Assembly: GCA_027025615.1 (NCBI GenBank)
Contig: JALVQM010000385.1
Location: 1-10,921, forward strand
DNA from: Desulfobacteraceae bacterium
GTDB lineage: Bacteria; Desulfobacterota; Desulfobacteria; Desulfobacterales; Desulfosarcinaceae
Direction: 5' to 3'
Length of the DNA stretch: 10,921 nt
The position numbers were made by a program, and so were the translations under genes. A model generated the notes under the pieces. That model was not told the DNA's origin. It saw nothing but the letters and a program-made list of their open reading frames with translations, and made no database searches. Below, one piece after another: positions 7,157-10,921 of the stretch (position 1 is its first letter; every line of letters begins with the position of its first letter).

Positions 7157-7247
7157 AAAATTCCGGCAAGCAGATTTACCCGCTGAACATCCGGCCCCTG
7201 CCCTGACTGTCGCGTTATATCCGGATTCACCCTTCCACAAACGGTTT

Positions 7248-8891
7248 TTATTCTCCCTGAAAAACCAGTTCACCATCAAAAAAGGTCATCAAAACCCGGG
7301 CATCGCTGATCCGGCAACCGGCTGCGGCCAGGTCACGGTCCACTACAATCAGGTCGGCCTTTTTCCCAGCGGTAACCGTGCCCAACCACTGCCCGGCTCC
7401 GGCGGCATCGGCAGCCACCCGTGTATAAGCTGCCAGGGATTGTTCCACAGAAAGGCACTGCTCTGGATACCAGCCGCCTTCAGGATAACCATCCGGGCGG
7501 CAGCGGGTAACCGCGGCAGACAATCCCAGCAAGGGATCGAAGGGACAGACAGGATGATCAGAACCAAAAACAAGCTTTATTCCGGCAGCTGCCATTTCCT
7601 TGAAAACGTAGCAGCGGCCGGCAAGTGGTCCCAGGGCCTTTTCCAGCATGTCAATGTCATCGGGCAGGTTAACCGGCTGGACACTTGCAACCACATCCAG
7701 ACCAGCCAGACGCTGGAGGTCAGACTTGCGCACCATCTGTAAATGCTCTATCCGGTGAACAACCGCCGGCCCGCTCACAACTGAATCCCCGGGCAGGGCT
7801 GCCATGATGTTGATTACCATTTTGCAGGTTCGATCTCCGATGGCATGCACCATCACCGCCAGGCCGGCCTTGTGGGCTGCCCGGATATCTTCGCCCAACT
7901 GTTGCGGATCCACCAAAGTAATTCCTCTGCCGCCATCCCGGTATGGTTCAAGTTGCCAGGCGGTCCTGGCCCCCATGGATCCGTCACCAAAGTACTTTAT
8001 GTGTCCTATCATCAAGCGCCGGTCTCCAAAGCCGGTGGAAAGACCCAAAGCTATTGCATGATGCAACAGTTCACCGGCCAGCGAAGTCCAGCAGCGTAAC
8101 CGGACGAGCCCTTTTCTATTGGCCGCCTGTAAAAAAGACAGGGCGGCCGGAGCATCAAGGCCACCCATGAGGTGAACATCGTGGACAGCGGTAATTCCAC
8201 AGGCATGCAGGTCTGCGGTCAATGAACATAGAGCTGCTTCAAGTTGCCGGTAATCCGGCTTTGGGATTGCCCTCTTGACCATGTTGATGGCCAAATCACG
8301 CAGGATACCGGTTGGATTGCCCTCCGGGTCCCGATCTATAACACCGGAACCTGGATCAGGTGTGTCCCGGCCAATACCAGCTTCTGCCAAGGCCTTTGAA
8401 TTAGCCACCGCCATGTGCAAATCAGCCCGCCACAGTAAAACCGGGTTGTCCGGTGCAACGGCATCCAGATCACGGCGGCCGGGCAGCTTTGGCTCTGGCC
8501 AGGCAGGCTCAAACCAACCATTGCCCCAAATCCAACTTCCGGTCGGCAGGGATCGCGACCGGCTGGAAACAGCCTCCTGGAGCTGCTCCAGGCTTGCCGT
8601 GGCAGAAAGGTCGAGACCTAAACGGAAAAAACAGGTCTCAAAAAAGTGGAAATGCGAGTCCATAAATCCTGGCAGAACCAGGGACCCGTTGAGCTCCACC
8701 CGCCGGGTTGTCCGGCTGCATAGACCAAGGACAGTATCGTTGTCACCGACGGCCACGATGCGATCATCTTTGATGGCCACAGCCTGAGCCAATGGATTTT
8801 CAGGATCCTGGGTGCGGACAACTCCGCCTACCAGGGCCCAGTCGGTATTTGTTTCCGGAGTAATCTTCAAGGTTGGCTGCCTTTGTTTCAA
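7248..8891 (-). CDS. Amidohydrolase family 3 (YtcJ-type) metal-dependent hydrolase
   Basis: The 547-residue protein has the layout of YtcJ/NfdA-type amidohydrolases, zinc enzymes that cleave amide or related C-N bonds; the substrate is not predictable. A small beta domain (about 15-75) leads to the metal motif DSHFHF (His80, His82). Further landmarks are Lys299 in HIKYFGDGS (the position of the bridging, often carboxylated lysine), His349 in VHAIGD, His383 in HRIEH and Asp445 in FGSDHP. The C-terminal strand segment (KKADLIVVDRD) closes the beta domain. No signal peptide is seen, so it is likely cytoplasmic. The furthest start is TTG 8891, overlapping the previous stop in TTGA; a second in-frame TTG at 8870 is preceded by AAAGG at 9 bases and could be the true start. 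There is no ATG before residue 77. It is the last gene of a three-gene minus-strand unit; the TAA stop is at 7248-7250. Confidence 0.9.
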   Translation of the reverse strand: MKQRQPTLKITPETNTDWALVGGVVRTQDPENPLAQAVAIKDDRIVAVGDNDTVLGLCSRTTRRVELNGSLVLPGFMDSHFHFFETCFFRLGLDLSATASLEQLQEAVSSRSRSLPTGSWIWGNGWFEPAWPEPKLPGRRDLDAVAPDNPVLLWRADLHMAVANSKALAEAGIGRDTPDPGSGVIDRDPEGNPTGILRDLAINMVKRAIPKPDYRQLEAALCSLTADLHACGITAVHDVHLMGGLDAPAALSFLQAANRKGLVRLRCWTSLAGELLHHAIALGLSTGFGDRRLMIGHIKYFGDGSMGARTAWQLEPYRDGGRGITLVDPQQLGEDIRAAHKAGLAVMVHAIGDRTCKMVINIMAALPGDSVVSGPAVVHRIEHLQMVRKSDLQRLAGLDVVASVQPVNLPDDIDMLEKALGPLAGRCYVFKEMAAAGIKLVFGSDHPVCPFDPLLGLSAAVTRCRPDGYPEGGWYPEQCLSVEQSLAAYTRVAADAAGAGQWLGTVTAGKKADLIVVDRDLAAAGCRISDARVLMTFFDGELVFQGE

Positions 8892-9955
8892 ACCCAGGGA
8901 TAGTCAAAAACCTGTCCTTTGAAATTGCGGATTTTCCACAAACCAGGCTTCCGGGACACGACGTATTCGGGAACCAGGGGGACCTTTCCCCCGCCACCGG
9001 GAAGATCGATCATCAGTTGTGGTATGGCCAGACCGGTCAGGTTGCCCCGCAACCGGCTCATAAGATCAAGGGCCTGAGCCAGGGGCACCCTGAAATGAGC
9101 TGTTCCCGAAATTGGATCCAGTTGATGAAGATAATATGGCCGCACGCGTATCCTGAGCAAACTTGTCAGCAAGTCGACCTGGGTTTGATAATCATCGTTT
9201 ACGCCCGCCAGCAGTACTGACTGACAGCCCAGCGGTATACCGGCATCAGCCAGCAGACCGCATGCCCTGGCCGAAAATGACGTAATTTCACGGGGATGAT
9301 TGAAATGGGCCACCAGGAAAAGAGGATGAAAACTAGCCAGCATCCGGGCAAGTTCCGGTGTAATCCTTGATGGCCATGCTGACGGCACACGGCTATGGAT
9401 ACGAATCAGCTCCACGTGTTTTATTTGTCTGAGACGGGATAAAATAATTTCCAGCCTGGCATCTGAAAGCATCAAGGGATCACCACCTGACAGGATCACT
9501 TCCCTGACCTTACGCCGCTCGGCAATGTAGGCAAAAGCAGGCTCCAGGTCAGGTTGTCCGGCCGCCACCTTCCGGCGACGCATGCAAAAACGGCAGTGAA
9601 CAGCGCAACTATCTGAAACAAGTAATAAAACCCTGTCAGGATAACGGTGTACCAGGGAAGGTACCGGTGATTGTCCCTCTTCGTTGAGGGGATCTAAATC
9701 AAAGACTGGATCATCGAGTTCCCGCCGGTCCGGAATCACCTGGCGACCCAGCGGATCTCCTGCCTCCCGGATCAAGTCCAGGTAATAAGAATTTATCCGC
9801 AAGGCAAAGCGATCCACCACCGGCTTGAGCCCCTCGTTTCGGAAACCAGGTAATCTTTCCAGCTCCTCGAGGCTTTCAAACCATTTTGTCTTGGCATTGA
9901 TGTAAAGGCCGAGACTGTCTCTGTAAGCCGCTTTCGATTTGTTTGGCGCAACCAT
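8888..9955 (-). CDS. KamA-family radical SAM protein (short lysine 2,3-aminomutase-like)
   Basis: The predicted 355-residue protein belongs to the lysine 2,3-aminomutase / EpmB family, which uses SAM, a 4Fe-4S cluster and PLP to move an amino group from C2 to C3. Seen: CAVHCRFC (Cys117, Cys121, Cys124), SGGDPL, RIHSRVP, and the PLP-lysine motif DLPGGGGKVP (Lys324). Asp280 (HQLD) and Asp317 stand 37 residues apart, like Asp293 and Asp330 that hold the lysine side chain in clostridial aminomutase, so lysine or lysyl substrate is favoured over glutamate. EpmB lacks PGGGGK, so this is not a plain EpmB. The protein ends at FDYPWV, before the Cys-rich zinc tail of full-length (~416) aminomutases. 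ATG 9955 is preferred (2 bases after the upstream stop); TTG 9961 is the alternative. Neither has a Shine-Dalgarno, suggesting coupling to the YchF-like gene. Confidence 0.9.
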   Translation of the reverse strand: MVAPNKSKAAYRDSLGLYINAKTKWFESLEELERLPGFRNEGLKPVVDRFALRINSYYLDLIREAGDPLGRQVIPDRRELDDPVFDLDPLNEEGQSPVPSLVHRYPDRVLLLVSDSCAVHCRFCMRRRKVAAGQPDLEPAFAYIAERRKVREVILSGGDPLMLSDARLEIILSRLRQIKHVELIRIHSRVPSAWPSRITPELARMLASFHPLFLVAHFNHPREITSFSARACGLLADAGIPLGCQSVLLAGVNDDYQTQVDLLTSLLRIRVRPYYLHQLDPISGTAHFRVPLAQALDLMSRLRGNLTGLAIPQLMIDLPGGGGKVPLVPEYVVSRKPGLWKIRNFKGQVFDYPWV

Positions 9956-9957
9956 AG

Positions 9958-10921
9958 TCAAACGTTGAAACGGAAATTTATTATATCACCGTCATTGACC
10001 TGGTAGGTTTTGCCCTCCAGGCGGACAGTACCCTGCTTTCGGGCAGCCGGATAGCCGCCTGCCTGCTGCCAGTGATCGAAAGCCAGCACTTCGGCCCGGA
10101 TAAAACCTTTCTGCATGTCGGAATGAATCACGCCGGCGGCTTCAACCGCCGGGCTTCCCCGACGAATAGTCCAGGCACGCACCTCATCCTGACCCACCGT
10201 GAAAAAAGAAATCAATCCCAACAATTGGTAGGACCTTGCAATTACCCGATCCAGGGCCGAAGCCGAAATGTTGAATTCTGCCAGAAATTCCCCGGCATCC
10301 TGTTCCGACATCTGGGCCAGTTCCTGTTCCAGCTTGGCCCGAACGACCATACAGGTTTCCTTTTCCAGAACCTGCCCGGCGCTTTCCGGTAAAGCTTCGT
10401 CTTCATCCTGATTATTGAACACCACCAGCATGGGCTTGGCGGACAGGAGGGCAAAACCCCTGAGCAATTTCTGGCCGGATATCTGAGGAAACCTGCGCAG
10501 GGGCTGTTCGGCCTCAAGGTGAGTGCGGCACTTGCCCAGGAGGCTGATCTCTTCCGGGTTGGGCTTTTTGCCCCTTTTGCCGTCAAGTTCGAGCCGTTCC
10601 AGCCGTTTTTCAACCACCATCAGGTCGGCAAGGATCAGCTCCTGATCAAGAGCTTCAAAATCGGCTGCAGGATCAGGCTCTTTGCCGTCCACACCCTTGA
10701 AATTACGCACAACATGAATCAGGGCATCGCAGTCACGGACCTTGTTCCATGCCGGCTGCTGCCCTGACTGTTTTCCTCCCTGCTCCTGAACCGCCGGCAA
10801 AAAATATTCAACCTGGGCATAGATGGTTTTACGTGGTTTGTACGCCTGGCTGAGAATATCTATGCGACTGTCGGGCACCTTGACAGTCCCGATCCGGTCT
10901 TCCCGCGAAAATTCATCGCTT
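9958..10921 (-). CDS. YchF-like (DUF933/TGS) P-loop protein with degenerate switch motifs, 5' end outside the window
   Basis: About 320 C-terminal codons are visible; the frame is open to the window edge, so the start and the P-loop lie outside. Homology to YchF/OLA1, ribosome-associated ATPases, is clear: VPDSRIDILS, then CDALIHVVRNF, a helical coiled insert (about 80-125 residues after the GTG at 10878), KPMLVVFNNQDE, and a complete C-terminal TGS domain (VRAWTI, KGFIRAEV, DGDIINFRFNV). Two ATPase motifs are not canonical. The switch I stretch (CTIEPN in E. coli YchF) reads FSREDRIG, and the switch II DxAG segment is replaced by YFLPAVQEQGGKQSG. The nucleotide-base motif is NNQD rather than NxxE. 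It is therefore a divergent paralogue that may bind but not hydrolyse nucleotide. It is the first visible gene of a tight minus-strand unit, with a KamA-family gene 2 bases downstream. Confidence 0.88.
   Translation of the reverse strand, partial: SDEFSREDRIGTVKVPDSRIDILSQAYKPRKTIYAQVEYFLPAVQEQGGKQSGQQPAWNKVRDCDALIHVVRNFKGVDGKEPDPAADFEALDQELILADLMVVEKRLERLELDGKRGKKPNPEEISLLGKCRTHLEAEQPLRRFPQISGQKLLRGFALLSAKPMLVVFNNQDEDEALPESAGQVLEKETCMVVRAKLEQELAQMSEQDAGEFLAEFNISASALDRVIARSYQLLGLISFFTVGQDEVRAWTIRRGSPAVEAAGVIHSDMQKGFIRAEVLAFDHWQQAGGYPAARKQGTVRLEGKTYQVNDGDIINFRFNV

Noticed and set aside
7157..7247. Shared terminator between the convergent radical SAM and amidohydrolase genes
   Set aside because: Short T-runs exist at each end (TTTTT at 7244-7248; AAAAA at 7156-7160 read on the other strand), but the available pairings (CCGG/CCGG; ATCCGG 7189-7194 with CCGGAT 7221-7226) are short or widely spaced, so no convincing hairpin supports them.
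7440..8821. Several plus-strand open frames of 60-170 codons opposite the amidohydrolase gene
   Set aside because: All overlap the well-supported amidohydrolase on the other strand, lack family features, and look like shadows of its codon bias.
8888..9955. Reading the KamA-family gene as epmB
   Set aside because: It has the PGGGGK motif and both lysine-type Asp residues of aminomutases, which E. coli EpmB does not have in this form, and no epmA or efp is in the window.

Overview
The window looks like a core-metabolism stretch of a mesophilic, moderately GC-rich, Gram-negative anaerobe. My best guess is Desulfobacterota (the former Deltaproteobacteria). This is inferred from a Bacillus-type Fe-S PurF with a propeptide, two radical SAM enzymes, a degenerate YchF/DUF933 paralogue and general protein flavour; there is no rRNA or other marker to confirm it. 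Coding density is high. I see no insertion sequence, phage gene, CRISPR array, tRNA or rRNA.

Plus-strand half (1-7156): the window opens inside carA (glutaminase subunit of carbamoyl-phosphate synthetase; 3' end only), followed after 51 bases by a full carB. A 235-base non-coding gap with weak promoter-like and hairpin elements precedes purF (amidophosphoribosyltransferase, first step of purine synthesis). After a candidate terminator comes a candidate promoter overlapped by a strong dyad. It would drive a two-gene unit: a stand-alone cyclic-nucleotide-binding-domain protein, and a radical SAM protein with a cysteine-rich C-terminal domain whose start codon overlaps the previous stop (TGATG).

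Minus-strand half (7248-10921): a three-gene unit, read right to left, converges on the plus-strand genes. It consists of a YchF-like P-loop protein (5' end outside the window, TGS domain intact, canonical switch motifs missing), a KamA-family radical SAM/PLP aminomutase, and a YtcJ-type amidohydrolase. The genes are separated by 2 bases and then overlap by 4, so co-transcription and probable translational coupling are well supported.

How it fits together: carAB and purF are both glutamine-dependent entry points to nucleotide synthesis, so their proximity makes sense. The two accessory units are less explained and hold the most interesting material: a second-messenger sensor coupled to a maturase-like radical SAM enzyme, and a pseudo-ATPase-like YchF paralogue in one operon with a short lysine-aminomutase-like enzyme.
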